A stretch of 64,000 bases of DNA from Pseudomonas linyingensis. Its GTDB lineage: Bacteria; Pseudomonadota; Gammaproteobacteria; Pseudomonadales; Pseudomonadaceae. The stretch lies in contig NZ_FNZE01000011.1 in the NCBI RefSeq assembly GCF_900109175.1, forward strand, positions 95,437 to 159,436, given 5' to 3'. Position numbers and translations under genes: made by a program. Below, piece by piece: positions 17,573 to 28,016 of this stretch. The number at the start of each line of letters is the position of its first letter. The stretch's first letter is position 1. Under the pieces are notes generated by a model. That model saw only the letters and a list, made by a program, of their open reading frames with translations. It was not told where the DNA came from and made no database searches.

Positions 17573-18505
17573 TCAGGCGCCCAGCAGCGCCTGGCGATCC
17601 TGCAGGTGCTGGCCAACCTCGGCCTGAAGCCACTCGGCAAAGGCCTGCACCCGGGGGCGCTCCACGTAGTCCTGTGGGCAGACCAGCCAGACCTGGCCAT
17701 CGTGCAGCACATCGGCGAAAGGGCGGCAGAGGGTGCCCTGGCGCAAGTCGTCGGCGCACAGCGAATGGCGCACCAGCGCCACGCCCTGCCCGCTGCAGGC
17801 TGCCTGCAGCACCAGATCGGCACGTGAATAGCCGCAGCCGCCACGGGTATCGACGTCGTAGCGACCCTGGCGCGACAGGAAGGCATCCCAGTTGGTGCTG
17901 TAGGCCGCATGCGGCATCGAGTCGTGCAACAGGGTGGTGCCGGCCAGATCGGCGTAGTCGTGCAGCGGACAGCGCGCCAGCAGCGCCGGACTGGCCACCG
18001 GGTAGATCAGGTCCTCGAACAAGTGGCGCTGAGCCAGACGGGCATCGTCGGTCCAGATCGAGGTTACAGCCAGGTCGACCTCGTCGCCCTTGAAGTTGGG
18101 CGGGGCCAGGTCGGCATCCACCTGCAGCTGGATGTCCGGGAAAGCCCGATTGAACGCGGCCAGGCGCGGCAACAGCCACTTGGTGGCGAATGAGGGCATT
18201 ACGCGCACTTTCAGGGTGCCTGCCAGCGCCTCGTCCCCAATCTGGTGCAGGGTCGCGCCAATCAGACTCAAGGCCTCCGCCACCCCGGCGTAGAGGCGCT
18301 CGCCATGGCTGGTCAGGCGCAGGCCGCGCGGCAGGCGATGGAACAGCGGGTAGCCGAGGTGCTGTTCGAGGGCCTGGATCTTCTGACTCACCGCACTTTG
18401 GGTGAGGAACAGGTCTTGGGAGGCGCGGGTAAAGCTCAGGTGGCGGGCAGCGGCCTCGAAGTAGCGCAGACCTTCGAGAGACGGCAAGGCACGGGATGGG
18501 GGCAT
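17573..18505 (-). CDS. GcvA-like LysR-family regulator of creatine use
   Basis: The protein has an N-terminal LysR HTH (LPSLEGLRYFEAAARHLSFTRAS, then LTQSAVSQKIQALEQHLG) and a GcvA-type effector domain (PSFATKWLLPRLAAF, later ACSGQGVALVRHSLCADDL). I place the start at ATG 18505 by the family's usual MxxxxALPSL beginning; an in-frame ATG at 18532 adds nine residues and has no better ribosome site. It lies between creatinase and a divergent ABC-importer operon, and the same palindrome occurs in front of both. That makes it their probable direct regulator; creatine or a related guanidino compound is the likely signal. Confidence 0.9.
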   Translation of the reverse strand: MPPSRALPSLEGLRYFEAAARHLSFTRASQDLFLTQSAVSQKIQALEQHLGYPLFHRLPRGLRLTSHGERLYAGVAEALSLIGATLHQIGDEALAGTLKVRVMPSFATKWLLPRLAAFNRAFPDIQLQVDADLAPPNFKGDEVDLAVTSIWTDDARLAQRHLFEDLIYPVASPALLARCPLHDYADLAGTTLLHDSMPHAAYSTNWDAFLSRQGRYDVDTRGGCGYSRADLVLQAACSGQGVALVRHSLCADDLRQGTLCRPFADVLHDGQVWLVCPQDYVERPRVQAFAEWLQAEVGQHLQDRQALLGA

Positions 18506-18552
18506 GGCAATCACTCTGTTGGATACGCCCATCCCAGCAGGATTCGTGCCGG

Positions 18553-18571
18553 CATTAGCCGGCCTAATGGC
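18553..18571. promoter_or_regulatory. Palindromic operator, copy 2 (lysR/ABC divergent region)
   Basis: CATTAG-CCGGC-CTAATG (18553-18569) lies between the LysR gene and the substrate-binding protein gene, 83 bases before the latter's start. It is identical over 19 bases to the copy upstream of creatinase. The placement suits autoregulation of the LysR gene together with control of the importer operon. Confidence 0.75.
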
Positions 18572-18653
18572 TCGCCGTTAGAAAAAGCCGTTTGTGGGGG
18601 AAATCGGCACTGAACATGCTTGAGCCATCGCCAACTCCTTGAAGGACCGTCCC

Positions 18654-19505
18654 ATGAAAGCGTTTCGCTCCCTGTTTGCTCCCCTGCTGCTCGGTGCCCT
18701 ACTGCCACTGCACGCCGCCACTGCCCATGCCGACCTGCTCGCCGACATCAGGCAGCGTGGTGAGATCGTGATCGCCACCGAGGCGCGCTATGCGCCTTTT
18801 GAAATGCTGGAGAACGGCAAGATCGTCGGCTACGGCAAGGACATCCTCGACGAGATCATGAAGGAGCTGCCGGGGGTCACGCTCAAACAGCTCGACGTGC
18901 CGTTCCAAGGCATCCTCCCGGGGCTGTCCAGCCAGCGCTTCGACTTCGTCGCCACATCGCTGACCATTACCCAGGCACGCACGGAGAGCTTCGCCTTCAC
19001 CGTGCCGTTCGCCACCGCCAGCGTGGCGGTGCTCAAGCGCAGGGGTGATGAGCGCATCGCCAGCGCCGGCGATCTGGTCGGCAAGGTGGTCGGCAGCCAG
19101 TCCGGCGCGCCGCAGATCGAGGTACTCAAGGCCTACGAGAGCGAGGTGCTCAAGCCGCAGCACGGCGCCGGGGTGAAGGAGATCAAGGCATTCATGGACT
19201 ACAACGAGGCCTACGCCGCCCTCGCCTCGCGCCGCGTCGATGCCGTGGTGCAGTCGCTGCCCAACCTGGCGCCGCTGGTCAAGGAGCGTGCCGACGTGTT
19301 CGAGATCGTCCAGCCGCCCTTCGGTCCAGCCACCTACTACGCCTGGGCCGGGCGCAAGGATGCCGACTGCGCCTCGCTGGTGCAGTTCTTCAGTGACGGC
19401 ATCGCCCGCCTGAACCAGAGCGGCAAGCTGGCCGAGCTGCAGCGCAAGTGGTTCGGCTTCGAGATGCCGGTGCCAGCCGACCAGGTGCCCGCCCCGGCCA
19501 ACTGA
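18654..19505 (+). CDS. ABC importer substrate-binding protein, polar amino-acid type
   Basis: The 283-residue protein has a signal peptide (cleavage after ATAHA, about residue 24) and the SBP_bac_3 fold: GEIVIATEARYAPFEML, then GYGKDILDEI, DFVATSLTITQARTESFAFTVPF and VVGSQSG. These motifs contact the ligand's alpha-amino and carboxylate groups in HisJ/GlnH relatives. The start is ATG 18654 rather than the in-frame TTG at 18639. It is the first gene of a four-gene importer operon divergent from the creatinase regulator and preceded by the shared palindrome. I infer creatine, creatinine or a guanidino acid as ligand. Confidence 0.9.
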   Translation: MKAFRSLFAPLLLGALLPLHAATAHADLLADIRQRGEIVIATEARYAPFEMLENGKIVGYGKDILDEIMKELPGVTLKQLDVPFQGILPGLSSQRFDFVATSLTITQARTESFAFTVPFATASVAVLKRRGDERIASAGDLVGKVVGSQSGAPQIEVLKAYESEVLKPQHGAGVKEIKAFMDYNEAYAALASRRVDAVVQSLPNLAPLVKERADVFEIVQPPFGPATYYAWAGRKDADCASLVQFFSDGIARLNQSGKLAELQRKWFGFEMPVPADQVPAPAN

Positions 19506-19536
19506 TCGCCATCCATCGCCAGCACGGGACCACACC

Positions 19537-20187
19537 ATGTTCGACTTCACCGCCGTCATTCCCCACCTGCCGCAGCTGCTGGTCGGTCTGGCCAGCACCC
19601 TGCTGGTCTCGCTCAGTGCCATCGCCCTGGGGCTGGTGCTCGGCTGGGCGATCTGCCTGGGCCTGACCGGCCACCGAGCCTGGCTGCGTCGCGTCTGTGC
19701 GGTCTATGTCAGCTTTTTCCGCGGCACGCCGCTGCTGGTGCAGCTGATCCTGGTGTTCTACGCCCTGCCGGCGGTAGGTATCAGCCTGCCGCCGTTGGCC
19801 GCCGCGGTGCTGGCACTGACCCTCAACAGCGCCGCCTTCCAGGGCGAGATCCTGCGCTCGGGATTCCAGATGCTGCCCAAGGGGCAACTGGAAGCGGCGC
19901 GCGACCTCGGCCTGTCGCCGCTGCAGACCCTGCTGCACGTGCAGATCCCCCAGGTACTGCGCAGCATGCTGCCGGCGCTGACCAACGAGACCATCGACAT
20001 CATCAAGAACTCCGCGCTGGTCTCCGCGGTGGCCGTGCACGAACTGATGCGCACCGCGCAGACCCTCGCCTCCACCACCTACCGCCCGATCGAGTTCTTC
20101 GCCGTGGCCGGGCTGCTCTACCTGCTGGTGACCCTGTGCACCGGACGCCTGGGCAGCTGGCTCGAATCCCGCCTGCGCACCGCCTGA
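19537..20187 (+). CDS. ABC importer permease 1 (HisM/HisQ family)
   Basis: The 216-residue inner-membrane protein has about five helices. It carries the polar-amino-acid permease signature FFRGTPLLVQLILVFYALP near residue 65 and the EAA coupling loop EAARDLGLSPLQTLLHVQIPQ that docks on the ATPase. It starts 31 bases after the binding-protein gene. It forms a heterodimeric channel with the next gene product. Nothing in it specifies the substrate. Confidence 0.9.
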   Translation: MFDFTAVIPHLPQLLVGLASTLLVSLSAIALGLVLGWAICLGLTGHRAWLRRVCAVYVSFFRGTPLLVQLILVFYALPAVGISLPPLAAAVLALTLNSAAFQGEILRSGFQMLPKGQLEAARDLGLSPLQTLLHVQIPQVLRSMLPALTNETIDIIKNSALVSAVAVHELMRTAQTLASTTYRPIEFFAVAGLLYLLVTLCTGRLGSWLESRLRTA

Positions 20188-20197
20188 GAGACTGGCC

Positions 20198-20857
20198 ATG
20201 ATCGACTTCAACCTGCTTGCCGAACACCGCGAGGCAATCCTCGCCGGTGTCTGGATGACCGTGAAGATGAGTGCCGGCGGAATTTCCCTCGGCCTGCTGC
20301 TGGGCCTGGCGCTGCACGGTCTGCGCCAGCTCGGCGGAATCTGGCTGGTGCCGCTGTACCACGCCTACGTCGCGCTATTTCGCGGCACGCCGCTGCTGGT
20401 GCAGCTGTTCCTGGTCTTTTACGGCGGCCCGTACATCGGCCTGGAGTGGAGTGCCGAACGCGTCGGCCTGGTCGGCCTGGCGCTGTACGGCGCCGCCTAC
20501 TTCGCCGAGATCTTCCGGGCTGGGCGCGAGGCTATCCCGCGCGGCCAGATCGAGTCCGCGCGCGACCTCGGCCTGAGCCCGGGGCAGACCTTCCGCGTGG
20601 TGCTCTGGCCGCAAATGCTGGCGCGCTGCCTGGCGCCGCTGGTGGGCCAGACGGTGATCCTGGTCAAGGAGTCCTCAGTGCTGTCGATCATCACCGTGGC
20701 CGAACTGACCAACGTGGCGATGACCATCGCCACCCAGAGCTATTCCATGCTCGAACCCTATGCAGTGCTGGCCCTGGCCTACTGGGCCATCGCCATTGTC
20801 GTGGCCGCCACCGGGGCGCGCCTGGAACGCCACTTCACCCAGTATCAGTGCCGCTGA
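20198..20857 (+). CDS. ABC importer permease 2 (HisM/HisQ family)
   Basis: The 219-residue partner permease has the same FRGTPLLVQLFLVFYGGP signature and EAA loop (ESARDLGLSPGQTFRVVLWPQ) as the gene before it, which ends 10 bases upstream. Two distinct permeases plus one ATPase is the standard HisQMP-type plan. It ends 10 bases before the ATPase start, so the four genes form one transcription unit. Confidence 0.9.
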   Translation: MIDFNLLAEHREAILAGVWMTVKMSAGGISLGLLLGLALHGLRQLGGIWLVPLYHAYVALFRGTPLLVQLFLVFYGGPYIGLEWSAERVGLVGLALYGAAYFAEIFRAGREAIPRGQIESARDLGLSPGQTFRVVLWPQMLARCLAPLVGQTVILVKESSVLSIITVAELTNVAMTIATQSYSMLEPYAVLALAYWAIAIVVAATGARLERHFTQYQCR

Positions 20858-20867
20858 GGAACCCGCC

Positions 20868-21665
20868 ATGTCCCAACCCTACGCCATCGAGATCCGCAAC
20901 TTGCACAAGCACTACGGCGCGCACCATGTCCTCAAGGGCATCGACCTTGATATCCGCCCCGGCGAGGTCGTCAGCATCATCGGTGGCTCCGGCTCTGGCA
21001 AGTCCACCCTGCTGCGCTGCGTCAACTTCCTCGAGGAGTACACCGGCGGAGAAGTTCTGGTGAACGGTCGGATGATCGGTTACGGCAGCTCGGTCACCGG
21101 CGAACCCTACCGCCTGCCCGAACAGACGATCCGCGAGTCGCTCACCGACGTCTGCATGGTGTTCCAGCAGTTCAACCTGTGGCCGCACATGAGGGTGCTG
21201 GACAACGTCGCCGCGCCGCTGCGCCTGGTCAAGGGCGTGCGCAAGGCCGAAGCCTATGAGCGCGCCCAAGCACAGCTGGAGCGCGTCGGCATGGGCCACA
21301 AAGCCGCCAGCTACCCTGGCCAGCTGTCCGGCGGCCAGCAGCAGCGGGTGGCCATCGCCCGTGCGCTGACCATGCAGCCGAGCATCATGCTGTTCGACGA
21401 ACCCACCTCGGCGCTCGACCCGGAACTGGTCGGCGAGGTACTCAACGTCATCCGCGACCTCGCCCATGCCGGCATGACCCTGGCGATCGTCACCCACGAG
21501 ATGGGCTTCGCCGCCAGGGTCTCGGACAAGGTGGTCTTCCTCGCCGAGGGCCGCATCGAGGAGCAGGGCGCTCCCCGTGAACTGTTCAATACGCCGCAGA
21601 GCGCGCGCCTGCAGCAGTTCCTAACCTCCTGGAACGAACGTCAGGGCAGCCTGGCCATGGCCTGA
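20868..21665 (+). CDS. ABC importer ATP-binding protein (HisP/GlnQ type)
   Basis: The 265-residue ATPase has Walker A GGSGSGKST, a Q-loop (VFQQFNLWPHM), signature LSGGQQQR, Walker B MLFDEPTSALD and the H-loop VTHEMGFA. An insertion after the first beta-sheet region (GRMIGYG to RLPEQ) is usual in octopine/histidine-type importers. The start at ATG 20868 follows GAGGAAC; a longer upstream frame overlaps the permease gene. It energises uptake through the two permeases encoded just before it and closes the operon. Confidence 0.92.
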   Translation: MSQPYAIEIRNLHKHYGAHHVLKGIDLDIRPGEVVSIIGGSGSGKSTLLRCVNFLEEYTGGEVLVNGRMIGYGSSVTGEPYRLPEQTIRESLTDVCMVFQQFNLWPHMRVLDNVAAPLRLVKGVRKAEAYERAQAQLERVGMGHKAASYPGQLSGGQQQRVAIARALTMQPSIMLFDEPTSALDPELVGEVLNVIRDLAHAGMTLAIVTHEMGFAARVSDKVVFLAEGRIEEQGAPRELFNTPQSARLQQFLTSWNERQGSLAMA

Positions 21666-21785
21666 CCCAGGCTGCCTGACCCGAGCTCCACAACCCCGAC
21701 CTTGCCTCCTGCGCCAGCGGCGCGGGCGGGTTCCGTGCGACCATACGCCACCCGACACACGGGCTCCGCGCCCTCTGGATAGACC

Positions 21786-22733
21786 ATGAAACAAGGTGTT
21801 TTCTACGGCAGCCTGGCCGGCGCCGCCTGGGGGCTGGTGTTCCTCTCCCCGGCGCTGCTCGCAGACTTCTCGCCGCTGCTGCTCAGCTGCGGGCGCTTCC
21901 TCATGTACGGCGTCATCGCCCTGCTGATCGGCCTGCCGCTGGCGCGCGGTCTGCTGCGCAAGCTCAGCCTGGCGGACTTGCTGGCGCTCACCCGCCTGTC
22001 GCTGACCGGCAATATCGTTTACTTCGTCCTGCTGGCCGCCGCTGTGCAGCGGGTCGGCATCGCGGCGACCTCGCTGGTGATCGGTGTGCTCCCGCTGACC
22101 ATCACCCTGCTCGGGCGCAACGAGGCCGACGCCCCTGCCCTGCGCCGGCTGCTCTGGCCGCTGCTGGCGGTGCTGGTCGGCATCGTCTGCATCAACCTGG
22201 AGGCGCTGCTGGGTGGCAGCGGGCAGAGCCAGCCTCTGGACGAGCGGGTGCAGGGCATGGTCTACGCAGTGCTGGCGCTGGCCTGCTGGAGCTGTTTCGC
22301 CACCGACAATGCACGCTGCCTGAAGCGCCAGACCCACTTCAACAGCAACGAATGGTCGCTGCTGAGCGGTGTGATCACCGGCCTGCTGGCCGGCGGCATC
22401 TGGCTGGTAGCCGAGCTGCTCGGCCTCGCTGCGGTGCAGGTGGAGCTGCCTGCCGAGCGCTGGCAGGCCTTCTGGCTGCTCAACCTGGGGCTGGCCGTGA
22501 TCGCCTCCTGGCTGGGCTACACCTTCTGGAACGCCAGCACCCGCCGCCTGCCGCTGACCCTGTCGGGGCAGATGATCGTCTTCGAGACCCTATTCGCACT
22601 GGTCTATGGCTTCGTCTACCTGCAGCGCCTGCCCACCCTGCTGGAGGCCGGCGCCATCGTCCTGCTGCTAGGCGGCGTGTGCGCCTCGGTGGCGCGGCAC
22701 AGCCAGCCGGCCGCCACGGCCCCAGCCAGCTGA
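21786..22733 (+). CDS. DMT-superfamily (EamA) transporter
   Basis: The 315-residue protein has about ten hydrophobic helices arranged as two EamA repeats (around residues 5-140 and 160-300). Features include the opening GSLAGAAWGLVFLSPALL and TRRLPLTLSGQMIVFETLFALVYGF in the second half. Members export metabolites or amino acids; a specific cargo cannot be read. The gene lies 120 bases after the ABC importer operon and ends at a strong bidirectional terminator shared with the urease operon. It may be part of the creatine-use unit or independent. Confidence 0.8.
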   Translation: MKQGVFYGSLAGAAWGLVFLSPALLADFSPLLLSCGRFLMYGVIALLIGLPLARGLLRKLSLADLLALTRLSLTGNIVYFVLLAAAVQRVGIAATSLVIGVLPLTITLLGRNEADAPALRRLLWPLLAVLVGIVCINLEALLGGSGQSQPLDERVQGMVYAVLALACWSCFATDNARCLKRQTHFNSNEWSLLSGVITGLLAGGIWLVAELLGLAAVQVELPAERWQAFWLLNLGLAVIASWLGYTFWNASTRRLPLTLSGQMIVFETLFALVYGFVYLQRLPTLLEAGAIVLLLGGVCASVARHSQPAATAPAS

Positions 22734-22748
22734 CGCCCGCCCTGCAAG

Positions 22749-22790
22749 ACGCAAAGGCCGGTTTGGATTCCCAAGCCGGCCTTTGCGTTT
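22749..22790. terminator. Bidirectional terminator between DMT gene and ureG
   Basis: An 18-bp stem (22749-22766 with 22771-22788, one G-T pair) closes an ATTC loop and contains GCAAAGGCCGG / CCGGCCTTTGC. The arms themselves supply A- and T-rich ends, so it can stop transcription of the DMT gene (plus strand) and of the urease operon (minus strand). Confidence 0.85.
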
Positions 22791-22805
22791 CCGCACAGTG
22801 GCGGC

Positions 22806-23432
22806 TCAGGATCGCGCCGCATCCAGCATGCCGCGCTCGACGATGAAGTCGATCAGCGTCTGCAGACCGTGGCCGGTCTTCAGGTTGCTGAAGGTCCACG
22901 GGCGCTCAGGGCGCATGCGGTTGGTGTCGCGCTCCATCACTTCCAGCGAGGCGCCGACGTAGGGCGCCAGGTCGATCTTGTTGATCACCAGAAAGTCCGA
23001 CTTGGTGATGCCTGGGCCGCCCTTGCGCGGGATCTTCTCGCCCTCGGCCACGTCGATGACGTAGACGGTCAGATCGGCCAGCTCCGGGCTGAAGGTGGCG
23101 GACAGGTTGTCGCCGCCGCTCTCCACGAAGATCACCTCGAGGTTGCCGAACTTGCGTGCCAGCTCCTCCACCGCCGCCAGGTTCATCGAGGCGTCCTCGC
23201 GTATCGCGGTATGCGGGCATCCGCCGGTTTCCACGCCGACGATGCGCTCGGGCTCCAGGGCGCCGGCCTCGGTGAGGATGCGCTGGTCTTCCTTGGTGTA
23301 GATGTCGTTGGTCACCACGGCGATCTGGTAGCGGTCGCGCATGGCCTTGCATAGGGCTTCCAGCAGCGCGGTCTTGCCGGAGCCGACCGGGCCGCCGACA
23401 CCGACGCGCAGGGGTTGCTTGTAGTCTTGCAT
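22806..23432 (-). CDS. ureG: Urease accessory GTPase UreG
   Basis: UreG is the GTPase that drives nickel insertion into urease together with UreD, UreF and UreE. The 208-residue protein (normal length) has the P-loop [15 protein letters not shown], the metal-binding CPH motif in [22 protein letters not shown] (switch) and the base-recognition NKIDL. It lies 12 bases after ureF and is the last gene of the urease operon, just before the shared terminator. Confidence 0.96.
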   Translation of the reverse strand: MQDYKQPLRVGVGGPVGSGKTALLEALCKAMRDRYQIAVVTNDIYTKEDQRILTEAGALEPERIVGVETGGCPHTAIREDASMNLAAVEELARKFGNLEVIFVESGGDNLSATFSPELADLTVYVIDVAEGEKIPRKGGPGITKSDFLVINKIDLAPYVGASLEVMERDTNRMRPERPWTFSNLKTGHGLQTLIDFIVERGMLDAARS

Positions 23433-23444
23433 GGGGGGGTTTCC

Positions 23445-24134
23445 TCAGGAGCGGAACAGTCGGGAATACTGGGTTTCGTGGCAGGCAGAGGCGATGGCCT
23501 GCAGTGGCAGGCCGGCGCCGATATCGTCGTCTTCGACGGCCAGGGCGCGTTCGAGCGCGGCCGGCAGCTCGACGGACAGCTCGGCCAGCAGGCTCTGCGC
23601 GGCTTGCTGGCCGAAGGGCACCAGCTTGACCCCGGCCATCACCGCGCCCTCCAGCCAGCTCCAGGCGTAGCCGAGCGCTAGCGAGCGCAGCGGGATCTGC
23701 CAGTGCACGGCGAGCCAGGCCATGCCGCCAAGCTGGGTCAGGGCGATGCTGTCCTGCCAGTCCGGGTGCTGGCCGAGCTGCCAGCCGCCCAGCAGGCGGG
23801 CGAAGGCCTGGCCGCGCTGACGCTCCTCGAGGCGCAGCTCGCGGGTCTCGCGGCTGGCCAAGAGCAGCCGGCTCCAGCGGCGGAAGGCTTCGGCGTCTCC
23901 GGCTTCGCTGGCGCGATACAGGCGGGCCAGCAACGGCCAGTCGAGGTGGACCAGGGTCTCCTCGATCTGCGCGCGCTGCCAGGCGGCGAAGCCCTCGGCG
24001 CCGCGCAGCCAGCCGGCCTCCACCGCCCACTCCAGGCCCTGCGAGTAGGTGTAGCCACCCACCGGCAGGCTGGAGCTGGAAAGCTGCAGCAGGCGCAGCA
24101 GTTGCAGGTCGGCGTGCATCGCCGGCACCGTCAC
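23445..24134 (-). CDS. ureF: Urease accessory protein UreF
   Basis: The all-helical UreF links UreD-bound apo-urease to UreG. The frame gives 229 residues, with the family start [25 protein letters not shown] and the conserved C-terminal part [19 protein letters not shown] use the GTG start at 24134 because it overlaps the stop of the upstream 60-residue gene (GTGA), implying coupled translation; ATG at 24119 is an alternative that removes five residues. Confidence 0.93.
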   Translation of the reverse strand: MTVPAMHADLQLLRLLQLSSSSLPVGGYTYSQGLEWAVEAGWLRGAEGFAAWQRAQIEETLVHLDWPLLARLYRASEAGDAEAFRRWSRLLLASRETRELRLEERQRGQAFARLLGGWQLGQHPDWQDSIALTQLGGMAWLAVHWQIPLRSLALGYAWSWLEGAVMAGVKLVPFGQQAAQSLLAELSVELPAALERALAVEDDDIGAGLPLQAIASACHETQYSRLFRS

Positions 24135-24313
24135 CAGCGCGGGCGCAGCCAGTAGGCCAGGCCGGCCACCAGCACGATGGCGATGCCCATGACCATCTGG
24201 TCGGTGCCGAGCAGGTGGTGCAGGATACCGTGCTCGCTGGTATGGGCGTGGCCGACATGGGCGAAGGCCGGCAGGCTGGACAGCATCAGGGCAAGGCTCA
24301 GGATCTTCTTCAT
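24131..24313 (-). CDS. Small His-rich membrane protein between ureE and ureF
   Basis: The 60-residue frame from ATG 24313 (TCCGGAGA upstream) has a signal-like first helix ([18 protein letters not shown]), then a histidine-rich stretch [18 protein letters not shown], then a second helix ending LAYWLRPRW. It occupies the place where other Pseudomonas urease operons carry the larger HupE/UreJ nickel permease, and its start resembles that family (HxGH after the first helix). It could be a shortened UreJ or a distinct nickel-binding peptide. Its stop overlaps the ureF start. Codon use and context support translation; the function is inferred. Confidence 0.65.
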   Translation of the reverse strand: MKKILSLALMLSSLPAFAHVGHAHTSEHGILHHLLGTDQMVMGIAIVLVAGLAYWLRPRW

Positions 24314-24335
24314 GGGGTTTATCTCCGGAGTGAAT

Positions 24336-24833
24336 TCAGTGGGCGTGCTGGCCGGGCGCACGCACGAAGGGATGCGCGTCGAGGCTGTGGGAATGGGAGT
24401 GGCCGCCGCTCTGGTAGGCGCCGGCTTCCGGCTCGAAAGGAGCCTGTTCGAGCTGCACTTCGAGGCCGAAGCCGCGCAGCATGTCGTCGAGCACATGATC
24501 GTGCTGGTAGCGCACGAAGCCGGCGCCGATCTGCAGCGGCACGTGGCGGTTGCCCAGGTGGTAGCAGGCGCGGGCCAGTTGCAGCGGATCGCTGCAGTGC
24601 ATGGTGGACACCGTCTCGGCGGCGGCGATCACCTGCACCACTTCGCCGCCCTCGTCGTCACCGAGCAGTTCGCCGCCGCGTAGCAGCTGGCCGCGTTCGA
24701 GGAACAGGCCGGCGTCGCGGCCGTCGTCGAGGGTGACGCGCAGCCGGCTCTTGATCCGGCTGTCGATGGGCAGGGTCACGCTGGCGGTCGGGGTGCCTGT
24801 GCTCAGGCGTCGGGTCAGTCGGATCATGGTCAT
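24336..24833 (-). CDS. ureE: Urease nickel metallochaperone UreE
   Basis: UreE delivers nickel to the UreDFG-urease complex. The 165-residue protein has the N-terminal peptide-binding domain (RLTRRL start, LTLDDGR-like strand DDGRDAGLFLERG), the metal-binding domain with HLGNRHVPLQI and YQHDHVLDDMLRGFGL, and a histidine-rich tail GGHSHSHSLDAHPF...GQHAH typical of nickel-storing forms. It lies 20 bases after ureC. Either of two near-adjacent ATGs (24833 or 24827) could start it. Confidence 0.95.
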   Translation of the reverse strand: MTMIRLTRRLSTGTPTASVTLPIDSRIKSRLRVTLDDGRDAGLFLERGQLLRGGELLGDDEGGEVVQVIAAAETVSTMHCSDPLQLARACYHLGNRHVPLQIGAGFVRYQHDHVLDDMLRGFGLEVQLEQAPFEPEAGAYQSGGHSHSHSLDAHPFVRAPGQHAH

Positions 24834-24853
24834 CCCGGATCAGAAAAGGGTTC

Positions 24854-26553
<1,700 letters not shown>

Positions 26554-26557
<4 letters not shown>

Positions 26558-26871
26558 GCCTTGCCCTCCAGTTTGCCCATCACCGCGCCACGAAAGCCCC
26601 ACACCTCGCGCCTGCCGGCCAGCGCCACCAGGGTGACGGTACGCGCCTGACCCGGCTCGAAGCGCACGGCGGTGCCGGCGGCGATGTCGAGGCGGAAGCC
26701 ACGAGCCTGCTCACGCTCGAACACCAACGCCGGGTTGACCTCGTAGAAGTGGTAGTGCGAGCCGACCTGCACCGGCCGGTCGCCGTGGTTGGCCACGGTC
26801 AGCGTCACCCGCTCGCGGCCCGCGTTCAGCTCGATGTCGCCGGCGGCGACCTGGGTTTCTCCGGGAATCAT
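26554..26871 (-). CDS. ureB: Urease beta subunit UreB
   Basis: The 105-residue structural subunit has the canonical MIPGE start, the strand [14 protein letters not shown] and the ending [16 protein letters not shown]. It packs on UreA and UreC in the (ABC)3 enzyme. It begins 14 bases after ureA and overlaps ureC by four bases. Confidence 0.97.
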
Positions 26872-26885
26872 GACTTCGCTCCGCC

Positions 26886-27188
26886 TCAGATGATCGGGTT
26901 GTGCACGGTCACCAGCTTGGTGCCGTCGGGAAAGGTCGCCTCAACCTGCACGTCGGGGATCATCTCCGCCACGCCGTCCATGACCTGCTCGCGGCTGAGC
27001 ACCTGGCGGCCCGCCTCCATCAGTTCTGCCACCGTGCGCCCGTCGCGGGCGCCCTCCAGCACCGCGGCGCTGATCAGCGCGACGGCTTCCGGGTAGTTGA
27101 GCTGCAGGCCGCGGGCCAGGCGGCGCTCGGCCAGCAGCGCGGCGGTGAACAGCAGCAGCTTGTCTTTCTCTCTCGGGGTCAGCTCCAT
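26886..27188 (-). CDS. ureA: Urease gamma subunit UreA
   Basis: The 100-residue subunit has the typical [23 protein letters not shown] start, [12 protein letters not shown], and the ending [14 protein letters not shown]. It is the smallest urease subunit and lies 9 bases after ureD. Length and sequence match the family without gaps. Confidence 0.97.
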   Translation of the reverse strand: MELTPREKDKLLLFTAALLAERRLARGLQLNYPEAVALISAAVLEGARDGRTVAELMEAGRQVLSREQVMDGVAEMIPDVQVEATFPDGTKLVTVHNPII

Positions 27189-27197
27189 GGCTCTCTC

Positions 27198-28016
27198 TCA
27201 GGTGGCCCAGATGCGCGGCGGGCACGGCGCCAGGCCGACTACGGCCGGGCGCAGCGCGTGCCACAGCCGCTGCAGGGTGGATTGCAGACGCTGGTTGTCG
27301 TCATCAAGCAGACGGACCACCAGCAGGGAGTCCAGCAGGGTCGCGCCGGCTGGGACGGGAAGCGGGTCGAGAATGGCGCGCGCCAGTTCGAGCAGGGACT
27401 CGTCGGCCGGCGCGGCGCAGAAGGTGGCGACCAGCGGGTAGCCGGCCAGCTTGCTCAGGCGCCCGTCCGAGATGCGCAGGCGCTCGTGCAGCAGAGGTTC
27501 GCCGGCCAGATCGAGCTGCAGGCGGCTGTCCAGCGCGCCGTGCTCGAAGCGCTCGCCCATCACCGGGCGGCCCAGGCACAGGCTTTCCCAGGCCAGCAGG
27601 CGCGCGCCGGGTGCCAGGTCGAAGCGGCTTTCCAGCGCCACGCGGGCGCCGGGGAAGAATATGCTGTCCTGCGGCAGCCACTCCAGCACGCTGTCCTCGG
27701 CGAGGCGGAAGCGTTGCACCAGCCGTGAGGTGGGGCCGGCGCTGCGGTAGAACTTGGTGGCACCGGGCATGGTCAGCAGCGCGTGGCTGCCGGGCTCCAG
27801 GGCGATGTCCAGGGCCAGCCGGTCGCCGCCGACCACCCCGCCGGGCGGGTGCAGCAGGTAGATGTGACAGGGCGCGCCTTCCGGATAGAACGGCCGCTGC
27901 ACGGTCAGCGGGCCGTGGTGGCGGCGCCCGGCCAGCACGGTGCGCGGGCCGCGGCGTTCGAAGCGCAGCGCCAGCTCGGCGCGCCAGCCGGCATCAGGGT
28001 CGAGAATCGCCTGCAT
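27198..28016 (-). CDS. ureD: Urease accessory protein UreD
   Basis: UreD scaffolds nickel delivery by binding apo-urease and UreF. From ATG 28016 the protein is 272 residues, with PFYPEGAPCHIYLLHPPGG, GGDRLALDI, TMPGATKFYRS, WLPQDSIFFPGA and LLDSLLVVRLL conserved as in the family. The start codon overlaps the stop of the response-regulator gene (TGATG), which couples the regulator to the urease genes. A longer frame upstream is the regulator gene read in another frame. Confidence 0.94.
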   Translation of the reverse strand: MQAILDPDAGWRAELALRFERRGPRTVLAGRRHHGPLTVQRPFYPEGAPCHIYLLHPPGGVVGGDRLALDIALEPGSHALLTMPGATKFYRSAGPTSRLVQRFRLAEDSVLEWLPQDSIFFPGARVALESRFDLAPGARLLAWESLCLGRPVMGERFEHGALDSRLQLDLAGEPLLHERLRISDGRLSKLAGYPLVATFCAAPADESLLELARAILDPLPVPAGATLLDSLLVVRLLDDDNQRLQSTLQRLWHALRPAVVGLAPCPPRIWAT

